Source: Zantedeschia hybrid cultivar
Lineage: Eukaryota; Streptophyta; Magnoliopsida; Alismatales; Araceae
DNA: 64,000 bases
Assembly (NCBI GenBank): GCA_030544215.1
Contig: JARZZO010000016.1
Coordinates: forward strand, 52,281,501-52,345,500
Direction: 5' to 3'
Positions 1-10,003 of this stretch are shown in pieces. Both the position numbers and the translations under genes were made by a program. The notes below the pieces were generated by a model, which worked only from the letters and a program-made list of their open reading frames with translations, was not told the DNA's origin and made no database searches. The first letter of the stretch is position 1; every line of letters starts with the position of its first letter.

Positions 1-2954
1 CAGTCTTCTTCCATGGTTGGCCAATAAAATCCTTGTCTAAGGATCTTCTTTGCTAGCATCTGTCCATTGACATGGCCACCACAAACTCCACTATGAGCTC
101 CTTCCATAACCTTCCAAAGCTCATCCTCGTCTAAACATCTCAGAAGAACTCCATCAAAACCTCTTTTGTATAATGCTCCCCCAACTAGGGTGTATCGTTG
201 AGCAACTCTCCTGATAGCTCTTTTTTCCTCAGTTGTAGCTTCTTCAGGATACGATTGATCTTCACAATATTTTGCAATCTCATAATACCATGGCTTCTGT
301 TCATCATCCATCTCTTCTAACAGCTCCATCAACATGATTTCTCTTTTCTCCACGATACTTCCATCTTTGAATTTCTTCAGCAACTTCTCCTTAGTTCTAA
401 GAAATGAAGGATCTTTCACGGCGGGTGAAAGACGCCTATGAACTATGATTGATTCAGATTGCTTGCTGATAGGAAAATCAAGAGAAGATGCAAGTGAAGC
501 TAGAGCGTCAGCTAAGATGTTTTGATTTCTAGGGACATGGACAAAGATCAACTTTGTGAAAAGCTTCGAATAAGCAGAAGTAAGTTCTTGATATGGCTTG
601 AGCTTGGGATCAAGAGTTCGATACTTGGTCAGCACTTGGCGAAGAATTAATTGGCTATCACCTACAATCCTGAGTTTGGTGGCACCATGAAAATGAGCAG
701 CCTCGAGACCAGCAAGAAGTGCCTCGTATTCAGCTATGTTATTGGTGACTGGAAAATCAAGCTGAAAGGCTTGTGGAATGGTGACACCTTCAGGTGATAA
801 CAGAACGATTCCGATACCCTTTCCATGAGAATTCAGAGCTCCGTCAAAATGCAGAGTCCACAAATCATCTCTGATTTGATTTACGGACATCAGTTCCTCA
901 TCCGGAAACTCTGATCGCACTGGATCAAATCGAGGAAGGGGATGATGAGCGAGATGTTCTGCTATGGCATAGCCCTTGATTGCTTTCTGTTGAATGTAAA
1001 TGATATCGAATTGGGATAGAAAGCTTTGCCATCGCGCTAACCTATCAGTAAGAACAGATTTCTCCAGAAGGAATTTGATCGGATTCATCCTAGCGATGAG
1101 GTGGACTTCATGGGCCAGAAAATAATACTTCAATTTCTGCACAACCCAAACTAATGCTGCACATGTTTTCTCCATCGCCGTATATCTCTGTTCAGCGGGG
1201 TTGAGAAGTTTAGAGAGATAGTAGGCTGCCCTCTCTTTTCCTTCTTCATCTTCTTGTGCTAGGACAGCCCCCACTGCATCATCCAGGACTGAAATATAAA
1301 GTATCAATAGTTTGCCTGGAGATGGTGGTCTCAAAACAGGAGGACTTGCCAAATAGTCCTTTAATCCATCAAATGCCTCCTGACACTTATCGTCCCAATT
1401 GAATTTGACTCCTGGCTTGGTAAGCTCATAGAACGGCTTACACCTTTGTGAGTGCTGGGAGACAAAGCGGCGAATAAATTGTAACCTCCCGATTAATCCT
1501 CTTAACTCTTTCAAGTTTTTGGGAGGTGGCATTTCTCTGATAGCCTTCGCCTTATTGGGATCGATCTCAATTCCCCGTTTGCTGACAATGAATCCAAGCA
1601 ATTTCCCTGAAGATACCCCGAATACACATTTCTTGGGATTCATCTTCAACTGGTACTCTCTCGATCTCTCTAATACCCTTGCCAAAACTTTGGCATGCTC
1701 AGCCTTCGTTTTAGACTTAACCAATAAGTCATCCACATACACTTCCAAATCTATATGCATCATGTCATGAAATATTGCCATCATAGCCCTTTGATAAGTG
1801 GCTCCAGCGTTCTTCAATCCAAATGGCATGACGACATAACAATATGTTCCCCAAGGTGTAGTGAATGAAGTCTTCTCTTGATCCTCTTCTGCCAACTTAA
1901 TCTGGTTGTATCCTGAAAATCCATCCATAAATGATAACGTCTCATAGCCAGCAGTGTTATCGATGAGTACATCAATATGAGGCAATGGAAAATCATCTTT
2001 AGGACATGCCCGGTTCAGATCGCGGAAGTCAATGCAAATTCTGACCTTCCCGTCCTTTTTCATAACCGGGACTATGTTGGCCACCCATTGTGGATAAAGG
2101 ACAACTCTAATGAATTTGGCTTTGTGTAATTTGTCGACCTCTTCCTTCATCTTTAGAGCCATTTGTGGGTGGAATCGCCTTAATTTCTGCTTGACCGGAC
2201 TAGCTCCATCTTTTAATGTTAACCTGTGTTCAACTAAAGATGAGTCTAACCCCGGCATATCCTCATAACTCCAGGCGAAAGTGTCCTTATAATCCTTAAG
2301 CACTTGTATCATTGCCTTTTCATCCTCTGCAGAAAGATTTTTACTGACGAGGACAACCTTAGGTTCGTCTTCAGTCCCTAAGTTTATTTCTTTGGTGGGC
2401 TCTTCGACGGCAGCTGAAGGTTCATCAAATCTCTTCACTCCACTGGCATATGCCTCAGCTGCGTCCTCATCATCTTCCTCATCCTCAACAATGGGGTCCT
2501 TTTCATGTACTAACTCATATACCCCGTACCCATCATTGACCGACTCATCATCTGTACAATCTTCTGGCATCTGAATTGGATCTTCTAAAAGCTGAGGGAT
2601 TAAAGAGCAAAAGGAACATTTATCAGCCAAATCCTGGAGGTATCTTTCTGGAATTTGCTTACCCTTAGGCTTCCTAAACTTCCTAAACTGACTAACCTGC
2701 CTAAAACTGGACTCCCTAATTTTACTAAACTGCCTATCATAACCTAATAAAGATGAAGCAGGATGAAAATCCTGGGATACAGGTGGAAATACAGGGGAAT
2801 CCTCCCGTGGGGAGGGACAGAGTAGATCTAGGAGAGAATCTTGACCGACGGACCCGCGCGATGGGGTGTAATCGGACAAGTAAGATGTTTCCTCGATAAT
2901 GATTTGGGAAGAATTTGTTGCCAAATTGGCGTTTTTTTTTGGACAATGAAAGAA
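1..2954 (-). CDS. pol: Tat pol: reverse transcriptase, RNase H, archaeal-like RNase H, start of integrase (partial)
   Basis: This frame makes the enzymes that copy element RNA into DNA and integrate it, acting in a cytoplasmic particle and then the nucleus. The frame opens at 2954 just after a stop and stays open to the window edge. After an acidic linker, reverse transcriptase runs about 2280-1450, with FSGYNQ near 1905-1925 and the catalytic YVDD at 1739-1728. The first RNase H (about 1320-950) lacks the usual catalytic motifs: the expected CDAS and DH positions read differently. A second, archaeal-like RNase H follows with DGAL (about 850), AEYEAL (about 735), GDSQ (about 655) and ADAL (about 515). 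The HHCC zinc finger of integrase begins near 110. There is no obvious ATG; protein is probably made by frameshift from the protease frame at the A9 tract (2932-2940). Domain recognition is from motifs, not a search. Confidence 0.9.
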
Positions 2955-4792
2955 TTAAACATAAAGCAAGAATGAATACAAATGAGAGGAGAATCGGACG
3001 GAGGAAGTGGCACCAAGGCCAGAGGATTAGGGGGATCATATAGCAATATGTCCCAGATCAGATCATACATCCTCTCTAGGTCGAGAGGAGATTGTGGAAT
3101 AAAGTCCCGAGGGGACAGAGTTATCATAATGGGCGGGGCCCGTGGAATATCTTCAATTATGACCCGCGACCAAGTCGGGGTCAAGAGTAGTGTACGAAAA
3201 AGAGTATGGAGCATGAAGACATGTGAAGGATATGTCCCCCTCCATAGCAGATCTGTTGTGTAACCAGCTTCATAGGGGTCATCTGGCTCCCCTTCATCAG
3301 TTTGTTCAGATAGCAGTATCCGCTTGTCAAAGATTACGCCAGGGCTCTCAATTAGCTCGTCGATCTGCGGTGGCCACTTGGGTTCTGCAGGATCCAGGAA
3401 TAGTCTGTTCAGTGCTATGTATAGGTCCCTCAGGTCGAACCATCTGTACCATTCGCATTCAGGGTCATGGAATTTCCTCCTCTTCATAGGCCGCAGAGCC
3501 TCCAAGGATTGGTACGTAAGTAGTTCGGAACAATGTCTGGCCAAGTCCCTCCCATATATGTCATGGAAGTCAAAACAGGAAGTAATGACCACCATGTTGT
3601 CGTGACTAAGTATGGGCCCTTTCACAAAATGTGTATATAGAGTCCATATTAAGGGATCTCGGCCTTCTTTCAGTGGTGTAGACATTGTTTCCAAGATTTC
3701 TTGACCATCTTCTTGCTGAACCCTGTCTTGCTTCAGTTTGCTCGGCCTATAGCCCAGACCGCTTCCAGGTACTGCCCGATGATCTTTAACAGGAGTGGTC
3801 CTGCCTTGCAACTGTGTGCCCAGACCTTTCCCAGGCTTGTAGCCGTTCTTGATCATGATTCTCCATCCCGGGGTACTCATGCACTTCCCCCTTTTGATAG
3901 CATTTAATGGGTATGGAGAAATAGTAGCGGCTTTCAAAGGATCAGCCACTGGACGGTAAACCTGTAATACCGACAGAAAAGGTTGTCGGCCAGGTAAAAC
4001 AGCAGATTTAATATTCAATGTATGAGCAGCAGCAAGGATCGGCATGCTCGTCACTTTAATAATTCGTCCTTTGTGAGGGAATTTGAGGCATTGGTGATTC
4101 GTAGAAGGAATCGCCTCAAGAGTTTTAATATAAGGACGTCCCAGAATGGCATTTATGGAAGGGTCAATTTCTAGAATATGAAATTCGACCTCTGCATGAC
4201 TTACTGGACCTAACTCCACCTTTAAATAAACCATTCCCAGAGGGGAACGGGTAGAATTGTCATATGCCGTAACTGAGATGGGGCTAGGCAGCCATTTCTC
4301 CTTGGGCACACCGCATAGCTCCAGGGTCTTCGGAGGTAGAACATTAATTGAAGCCCCTGTATCAACCAGGCATGCATCCACGGCCTTTTTGCAGATATTG
4401 ACCGTGATGCTCAGAGCCATGCTTCTAGCGGCTGGCGGTGCTAGTTCCGATGTGTGAAATGTAATTGAGGGCTGATCCCCCTGAGGAACTAGTAGTGCTG
4501 CAATTTTCTCTACCGGCACGTCTTCATTGACCATCACCTTCTGTAGGTATTCCATTAAAGCTTCTTGGTGAATTTTGGACCTTTTAATTAATTCAAGTAC
4601 AGTGATCCGTGCCGGTGTTCTGTCCAGATGTTTCAACAAGTCGTATTGAGTGCCTGGTGCACTCTCTTCATTATGGGCTTCCTCAGTCGGCTGTGATGGG
4701 CCGTCTCTGACTGTGGACTGAGGAAAGACCTTGTTGAAAATCCTTCCACTCCGGAGCGCATGTTCCTCGACCGTGGAGGATCCGGGTGACAC
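2828..4792 (-). CDS. pro: Tat protease with downstream G-patch domain
   Basis: Aspartic protease part of the polyprotein, which cuts Gag-Pol into mature proteins. In the 654-residue open frame the active site LVDTGAS is at about residues 142-148 and the flap-side ILGRP at about 216-220. A glycine-rich G-patch-like stretch follows at about 309-350 (GYKPGKGLG, then GSGLGYRP). G-patch domains bind RNA or helicases; I recall similar protease plus G-patch arrangements in other plant gypsy polyproteins. The first codon of the frame is not an ATG and the frame is open further upstream, so 4792 is not a true start. The product is probably a continuation of Gag. The tail overlaps pol and holds the A9 tract. 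Confidence 0.85.
   Translation of the reverse strand: MSPGSSTVEEHALRSGRIFNKVFPQSTVRDGPSQPTEEAHNEESAPGTQYDLLKHLDRTPARITVLELIKRSKIHQEALMEYLQKVMVNEDVPVEKIAALLVPQGDQPSITFHTSELAPPAARSMALSITVNICKKAVDACLVDTGASINVLPPKTLELCGVPKEKWLPSPISVTAYDNSTRSPLGMVYLKVELGPVSHAEVEFHILEIDPSINAILGRPYIKTLEAIPSTNHQCLKFPHKGRIIKVTSMPILAAAHTLNIKSAVLPGRQPFLSVLQVYRPVADPLKAATISPYPLNAIKRGKCMSTPGWRIMIKNGYKPGKGLGTQLQGRTTPVKDHRAVPGSGLGYRPSKLKQDRVQQEDGQEILETMSTPLKEGRDPLIWTLYTHFVKGPILSHDNMVVITSCFDFHDIYGRDLARHCSELLTYQSLEALRPMKRRKFHDPECEWYRWFDLRDLYIALNRLFLDPAEPKWPPQIDELIESPGVIFDKRILLSEQTDEGEPDDPYEAGYTTDLLWRGTYPSHVFMLHTLFRTLLLTPTWSRVIIEDIPRAPPIMITLSPRDFIPQSPLDLERMYDLIWDILLYDPPNPLALVPLPPSDSPLICIHSCFMFNSFIVQKKTPIWQQILPKSLSRKHLTCPITPHRAGPSVKILS
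2932..2940 (-). promoter_or_regulatory. A9 tract, candidate -1 ribosomal frameshift site between protease and pol
   Basis: On the minus strand nine A residues lie inside the 127-nt overlap of the protease frame (ends 2828) and the pol frame (opens 2954). In the protease frame the tract reads CAA AAA AAA ACG. Stepping back one base on A-AAA-AAA puts the ribosome exactly into the pol frame. This is the kind of heptamer used by many retroelements. A replication or assembly slip in the homopolymer would look the same. Confidence 0.5.
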
Positions 4793-5090
4793 CTTGAGTA
4801 CCGCAGAATTGGGTGGCGTAAGTGGTGCGGAGGGTTGGGTTAGGTGGCGTTGGGTTAGGTGGTGATGGCGTAGGGTTAGGTGGTGATGGCGCGGTGCGGA
4901 TTAAAGGCCTAGATGGTTGGATGGTAGATGGGTAAGTGGTTGGCGAAGTGGGGAATGGTACGCGTAGTAACGGTTTGGATGGTTGGGGCATATCTGGGTA
5001 GGTGGTAGTGGTAGCGGGTGAAGTAGGAAATGGTACGCGTAATAATGGCCTAGATGGTAAAAGGGGTGCGTTATTGGTTTGCGGTGGGGT
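4793..5090 (-). repeat. Proline-rich linker between gag and protease, with tandem repeats
   Basis: This stretch is built of short repeats (GGTTAGGTGGTGATGGCG-like units at about 4830-4895 and a longer repeat around 4920-5060). In the gag frame it reads as P-N-P-T-rich sequence after a single TAG at 5091. The protease frame is reached by a one-base shift within or just after the repeats. Repeat-length change is the simplest cause of the lost frame. Confidence 0.6.
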
Positions 5091-7451
5091 CTATGATGGA
5101 GGCGCAGGAGTGCGGGGCGCAATGGGTCTAAGGAAGGTGGGTAGTGGTAGTGGGTTATTGGATGCGGGCGAATGATATGTGGGTGTGGGTAGAGGGGTGA
5201 TGGTGACGGGTTGTGGTCTGGGTATGTGGATGGTGCGGCGTGGTAGTCGCTCTGCGGTACTTTGAACGTGACCCGTTGAATAGAGAGAGGAAGAGTCCTC
5301 TATCCTCCATTGTTTCCCACGACCAGCCTCAGACTGGCTGTTCGTTAGAATGGGAGCAACCTGATTCTGATTCTGGTGCTCCGGAAGCGGATTCTGCACT
5401 ATGCCCATGTTGGGTGGTGCTGCTGCTTGTGCTGGTGGTCTTGCTTGCTGCTGCTGTTGCTGCTGTTGCGGTCTCCTCGCCTTCAGGGCTGTTATGTATT
5501 TCTTCATTTCCTCCCAGTCTATGCCGCCCTGCTCGTTGAGATCATGAATGTAATCTCTGAATTGGAAGCAGGTGTCAATGGTATGCCCAGGTTGCCTATG
5601 GAAGTAGCAATATCTGGACGTATCGGCATTTTGAGGCCAGACGGCCTTTTCCCTTGGCAAAACTAAGGCATTGGCTGCCATTAAAGCACTGAAGATATCG
5701 GCCAAGGATTCTGGGAGAGCCGGGTATTCTGCCCTCTTCGGGCCTGGAGGTCTCCTCTGCTGGTTGTAGTCACCAGGAGGAGGGACATTGTGGTACACCG
5801 GCGGTGCGCGCGGCTGGTACTGTGGCTGTTGTTGCTGATACTGCTGTTGCTGGGGTTGCTGGTACTGCTGTTGCCGTTGCGGCTGTTGCTGTAGCTGTTG
5901 CTGGTTTTGATTCTGATTCGGCTGCTGGGGCCGCTGATACTGTTGTTGGTACTGGGGGTTCTGCTGCTGTCTGTACCCTTGCTGCTGTGGCCTCTGGTAC
6001 TGCTGCTGACTCCTCACGAACTGGGGCGAGTTATTGTTCATAGTGCTCACTTGCTCATGAGAGAGCGTGCCCTCGGTAGTCGGACCTGTGCTGGAAGAAT
6101 TCGGCACTGCAGGCTTCCGAGGCGGAGGCCTGCTAGGTCTATGAGGATCAAAGACGCTAGAGAATGTAGCGTCCTTGAAAGCATTCTGGCAGTACCGTGC
6201 TCTTTCATAGAGCTCTGCCATGTTAGTCAAATTGTTCAAGGAGAGGACGAGCTTGAACTGGGGCGTGGCATTAGAAATTAACATTTTCACTTGTTCAGAT
6301 TCGGACAAGTGATCCTTCACTTTTTCAGCCAGACCCCGCCACCTGTCAGCAAAACTGACAAACTCCTCATCAGGTTTCATCTTTTCTGCAATGAGGTCCG
6401 TGATAGACAAGGAGGGTGCAACTCTGTCCTGGTATCGTTGAATAAATTTGCGTGAAACGATACCGTAATCCTCTACTTCTGAGGGTTCCAGGGAAAAGAA
6501 CCACTCGAGGGCTGGTCCCTCTAGAGATCTCCTGAACAAGAAGGCCAACGACCTCTTATCATTCTGCCAGAAAGAGGATTCATACATGAACTCCTTCAGG
6601 TGTGTGAAGGGGTTACCAGTACCGTTGTACTTTCGGTACACTGGCATCTCAGAGGGTGGCAGATGGAATACTGGCAGGCTCGGTAGACTGATCTCTGGCA
6701 CAGCTTTGACCCCCATCATTTTCTGGAGGTTATTAAATTGCTCATCCATACGCTCCATTTTGGCCAACAGCGTTTGTGTGGTCAGATCTGCTTGAGGAGG
6801 AGGAGGTACTTGGTAGGCCTGCTGCCTAGAGTACGTTGGGCAGGGTGGACAATAGAGGGGAGGTCCGGCAGCGCTTCCGCCATGCCCGAGGGCATTTTGA
6901 TAAGTAGGCGTTTGCGGTCTAGCCGGTTGCCTAGATGATGAAAGCTGCGGCCCAGCTGGCCGAGAAGTAATATGAAGGCCCTCCATGGCCTGATGGATAT
7001 AAGGAGGAGGAAAAGAAGGTTGCTGAGGAACAGCAGGGGGAGCCACAGGGTTCGGCTCGGCAGGCTGCATGGGTGCCTTCCCCTTCAAAATAGATTGGAT
7101 CGCCTCGAACTGCTGAGGGTCCAGTCGGGAGGCAAGAACTCCCAGAGCATTGATGAGATCCGTAGGATCAGAGGATGAGGGATCATTCTGATTCATGTCC
7201 CCCTCAAGATCAGGATTAGGGATCGCATATTCATGCGGAAGAGGATCAGGATATTGATCACGTGGAGGCAAAAGAGGTGTCCGAACATTCCCATCTAGAC
7301 GATACGGAATGGGGATAGAACTACGGGAGGCATCAGCATCTCTCCCACTCTCATAATTGTACTCAGAATCCCGAGGGGCATTAGCATCTCCCTCGTAATT
7401 AACCATGGCGTCTGGAGCCACACTCAAGTCCCTACCTGATCGTAGCAACAT
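5091..7451 (-). CDS. gag: Tat Gag capsid/nucleocapsid protein
   Basis: Structural protein that packages element RNA. The start is chosen at the ATG at 7451-7449 (MLLRSG...). The frame is open to 7508, but with only a non-ATG codon there. The 786-residue product has a charged N-terminus, a retrotransposon capsid domain at about residues 270-410 (LKEFMYES, FRRSLEGPALEWF), a long glutamine/tyrosine-rich stretch (about 480-560), and a zinc knuckle of CX2HX4HX4C form near residue 615 (YCYFHRQPGHTIDTC). This variant knuckle is typical of Tat Gag. A C-terminal proline-rich tail ends in TAG at 5091. The copy at 62906 has the same N-terminus. The glutamine tract is coded mostly by CAG/CAA and may vary in length. 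Confidence 0.88.
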   Translation of the reverse strand: MLLRSGRDLSVAPDAMVNYEGDANAPRDSEYNYESGRDADASRSSIPIPYRLDGNVRTPLLPPRDQYPDPLPHEYAIPNPDLEGDMNQNDPSSSDPTDLINALGVLASRLDPQQFEAIQSILKGKAPMQPAEPNPVAPPAVPQQPSFPPPYIHQAMEGLHITSRPAGPQLSSSRQPARPQTPTYQNALGHGGSAAGPPLYCPPCPTYSRQQAYQVPPPPQADLTTQTLLAKMERMDEQFNNLQKMMGVKAVPEISLPSLPVFHLPPSEMPVYRKYNGTGNPFTHLKEFMYESSFWQNDKRSLAFLFRRSLEGPALEWFFSLEPSEVEDYGIVSRKFIQRYQDRVAPSLSITDLIAEKMKPDEEFVSFADRWRGLAEKVKDHLSESEQVKMLISNATPQFKLVLSLNNLTNMAELYERARYCQNAFKDATFSSVFDPHRPSRPPPRKPAVPNSSSTGPTTEGTLSHEQVSTMNNNSPQFVRSQQQYQRPQQQGYRQQQNPQYQQQYQRPQQPNQNQNQQQLQQQPQRQQQYQQPQQQQYQQQQPQYQPRAPPVYHNVPPPGDYNQQRRPPGPKRAEYPALPESLADIFSALMAANALVLPREKAVWPQNADTSRYCYFHRQPGHTIDTCFQFRDYIHDLNEQGGIDWEEMKKYITALKARRPQQQQQQQQARPPAQAAAPPNMGIVQNPLPEHQNQNQVAPILTNSQSEAGRGKQWRIEDSSSLYSTGHVQSTAERLPRRTIHIPRPQPVTITPLPTPTYHSPASNNPLPLPTFLRPIAPRTPAPPS

Positions 7452-8461
7452 GATGTTAGATTCCCTTTTCAAAGATTTAATCAAACAAGTTGTACAGAGA
7501 TTAATCAAACAAGTGGATGCTTAACGTGATTTTAGGATTCCTTGTTGAGTTATTTGAGTTGGATCAAACCACAATTTCGCTCAGGGAAAGGATCCTAATT
7601 TCAGTTCGATTTCCACCGTTATTCTCTAGGGCTTTCTCTCACAACGCTTTCGGAATCTAACCAGGACTTCAATTGGTACAACCAGCCCGATGATCAAGGA
7701 GGAATACCTTGATTTTGGGGACTTATGGAGGTCTCAACGTCAACTTCTCTAGTCTGATCAAGGGACCAACCCAATCAGAGAGAGTTGCTGACGTCGAGTA
7801 ATGTGTTCCTAAGAAGAGGAGGGTATTAGCCTCAATGCGTATGTCCTGCGGCCTGGATGGCCTCTAATGCTTAGTAAGTAATGGGTAGCTAGCACTCAAA
7901 ACACAGAAATCTGGAAACTGAAAAAAATTAAGAAACTGTCTGAATCGCGTCGATTGTAGTCGACGCTATTCAAAACAGAACTTAATTTTTCGCAGAAGCA
8001 GATGCAGACAGCAGAGAAACTGAGAAGCCTGAAAGGCGTCTAGGTAGGTTGACGCGGTTTTGAAACGCGTCAGCTATCCTGGACGCTTTTCAGTTCGCAG
8101 AAACAGTTTTCCAGGAGGATTTTCTGGGTTGAATCCTCCTCAAACAAGGTAAAAAGCAGTAAACAATCGACTCATGCAATTTTTTTAGTTCCAGATTTTA
8201 AACATGATGGTTTACTAACTAAACAACTAGAAAAACAATCAATCACACATCATTTTTATCACAAAAACAGCTTTTTGAGTTAATCAAGGGGGGGGGGGCA
8301 AGATCTTGCCACTGGGGTGTGCACGTGGTGCACGAGGGAAATCAATTAAACTAAACACTCACCAATTGGTGAGGACGTGTCCAGAGACACAAGTGGTGTA
8401 CCGTGGGTGCCCGATATGATGATAGCAAGAACAAAAAGAAACTAAAAGATGGCGAGACCAA
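7452..8461 (-). other. Tat untranslated leader
   Basis: About 1 kb between primer site and gag with no credible coding frame. It contains three 30-nt modules (7942-8091), a run of 11 G near 8288-8298 and a conserved segment around 7560-7870 also seen at about 62460-62830 in the other copy. The strongest similarity to the right copy lies close to gag. Confidence 0.7.
7942..8091. repeat. Three 30-nt inverted-arm modules in the Tat leader
   Basis: Modules at 7942-7971 (GAATCGCGTC, 10 nt, GACGCTATTC), 8031-8060 (GAAAGGCGTC, 10 nt, GACGCGGTTT) and 8062-8091 (GAAACGCGTC, 10 nt, GACGCTTTTC). Each is arm 10, centre 10, arm 10. Partners in the right copy are at 62385, 62297 and 62267. Confidence 0.85.
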
Positions 8462-8479
8462 GTCCCACCGTGATCGCCA
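8462..8479 (-). other. Primer binding site, tRNA-Arg-like
   Basis: The minus strand reads TGGCGATCACGGTGGGAC seven bases inside the LTR end. It closely resembles the complement of a plant tRNA-Arg 3' end as I remember it (two or three mismatches). The same 18-mer follows the right-hand LTR at 61883. Confidence 0.75.
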
Positions 8480-9199
8480 AAAAAGCTGTAGGTGCTTAGA
8501 ATGACCGTGTGATTAACATGAAATATCTATGTTGTTTAGTGTAAACTAACCTATTAAAAACAGCAACTAAAGTGCAGTGATCGCCAGAAACTTTTAACTT
8601 AAAAGTTTCAAAAGAGAATATGATCGCCTACCTTTCAAACGCGGAAGATTGAGTCCTTGGTTCCCCTTCCTCAGCCGGCTGAAGAAAGAGAGCCCTTTCT
8701 TTGCTCTTTTGTTCTTGCTGTTGAGTTTGAGGTTGAGGATCGTCCAAAAGTTATGCTTGATTTCCCCTTTTTGATCTCTTGTTGTTGTTGAGTGCAGCAG
8801 AGACAGAAACAGAAAAATGAACTATGATGAGAATTTAAGTAGAAGTAATATCTGAACTAATCATGATTTTAAGCATATTTAAAACAGCAAAACTCACCTT
8901 TTTAATGGCTTTGAAACCCCTTAGATTAAGTAGGTTTTTGAAAGATTATGCTGTGGTGTGTGATTGCATGAAGTGAATATGAAAAATAAAACTAATGAAA
9001 TGAATGCAGTAATGAAAAACTTATGCCCAATCGGTTGAAGCTTTGAAAGGATGAAGATCTTGAAAGGGACGCCGACTTCTGGAAATGGCAGCGCTCCGGC
9101 GTTACGACGTTGTTTCGATCTTCAACTCGCTATAACGCTATGGCTCAACTCAACTCAATTCTCTTCTCTCCCTTTTTTTTTTCTCTTCAATATGCAGGG

Positions 9200-9207
9200 T
9201 ATTTATA
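9200..9207 (-). promoter_or_regulatory. TATA box of left Tat LTR
   Basis: TATAAATA on the minus strand, at the same place as CTATAAATAC (61151-61160) in the right copy. The 30-nt modules lie upstream of it. Confidence 0.6.
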
Positions 9208-9307
9208 GGCATTTCTTGCGTTCGAGATTAACATTTAAAAACTCCAAATTTATCCATCTTAACCGACAGATAAATACTGATTAATTCATCTTTATCTGTA
9301 ATTATCT

Positions 9308-9601
9308 AAAACGCGTCCACCTTGGATGACGCCTTTCAGATTAATTAAGATAAGGATAAATATCCGGGAAAACTTATCTTTATCTTTATTAGGTAAAACG
9401 CGTCCATCTATGTAGACGTCTTTTATCATAATTAAGATAAGGATAAACATCCGGAAGAGAAGTAAAAACAGCCTAGGAAACCTAAAACGCGTCGACATTA
9501 GCAGACGCCTTTTAGTTAATTAATTAATTAATTAAAATTCAAATTTAACCGTTAAAACAGGAATAATCTCTAAATGGCGTCCACATGGGTTGACGTCTTT
9601 T
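9308..9601. repeat. Four 30-nt modules in Tat U3 (left copy)
   Basis: Modules at 9308-9337, 9395-9424, 9484-9513 and 9572-9601. Left arms read AAAACGCGTC three times and AAATGGCGTC once; right arms read GACGCCTTTC, GACGTCTTTT, GACGCCTTTT and GACGTCTTTT. Each centre is exactly 10 nt and all four differ. Partners in the right copy, in reverse order, are 61021, 60934, 60839 and 60750. Confidence 0.9.
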
Positions 9602-9791
9602 ATAATTCTTCATATTTTAACTCAAATTTGAGCTAAAATCAATTCAATTGATTAACTTAAACACATCTGTTAAACCCGACACTTAAAAAGATTAATAAAA
9701 ATTAATTAATGATTAATTATCAGACCATTTCGAGGCATTATTGTATGATATGAAATTTACTCGAAATGACGTCAAAATTAGCGTGTCTACA

Positions 9792-10003
9792 GGTATGTGT
9801 ACCGCTCTTTCTCTCATACTCCGATGTAATTCTACCTCCCTCTCTCTTGTACTCGCCATAAGACCTTCTTCTATTTACAGGTAAATTTTGAATTTATTGG
9901 AACTGATAGAGGCAACTGAGGAAGGAGTGAGGATGATCCATAGCTGCAACTAGGAAAGCGATTTGATAGAGATCCTTTACCTTTATGATTGCAAGATTAT
10001 CTA
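9792..10003. other. Intervening DNA between two elements, nothing recognised
   Basis: 212 bp separating the Tat LTR tip from the Tekay 3' LTR tip. I see no gene or repeat. Bases 9999-10003 (ATCTA) would be the Tekay target duplication, whose partner is lost. Confidence 0.5.

Larger units (their letters stand above)
1..9791 (-). mobile_element. Tat/Ogre-type Ty3/gypsy retrotransposon, partial (left copy)
   Basis: The element reads right to left: LTR (9791-8487), primer site (8479-8462), leader, gag, protease, then pol running off the window start. Assignment to the Tat clade rests on a second, archaeal-like RNase H after a degenerate first RNase H, a gag knuckle of CX2HX4HX4C form, and a tRNA-Arg-like primer site. 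The 3' LTR and the rest of integrase are outside the window. The five bases next to the LTR tip (9792-9796, GGTAT) would be the target duplication, but the partner cannot be seen. gag, protease and pol are each long and open, so this is the best preserved element here. A related copy lies at 60559-64000 in opposite orientation. Confidence 0.93.
8487..9791 (-). repeat. 5' LTR of left Tat element
   Basis: 1,305 bp, beginning TGTAGACACGCTAATTTTG on the minus strand at 9791 and ending CA at 8487. It matches the LTRs at 60559-61875 and 48637-58311 along its length. A TATAAATA box lies at 9207-9200, and U3 holds four 30-nt modules. U5 holds a conserved AAG|GTAGG donor-like sequence near 8632. Confidence 0.9.

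Noticed and set aside
5898..6281. 127-codon open frame opposite gag
   Set aside because: Shadow of the glutamine-rich gag tract on the other strand.
7942..8091. microRNA precursor hairpins
   Set aside because: Arms are only 10 nt with mismatches; too short for a plant microRNA precursor.
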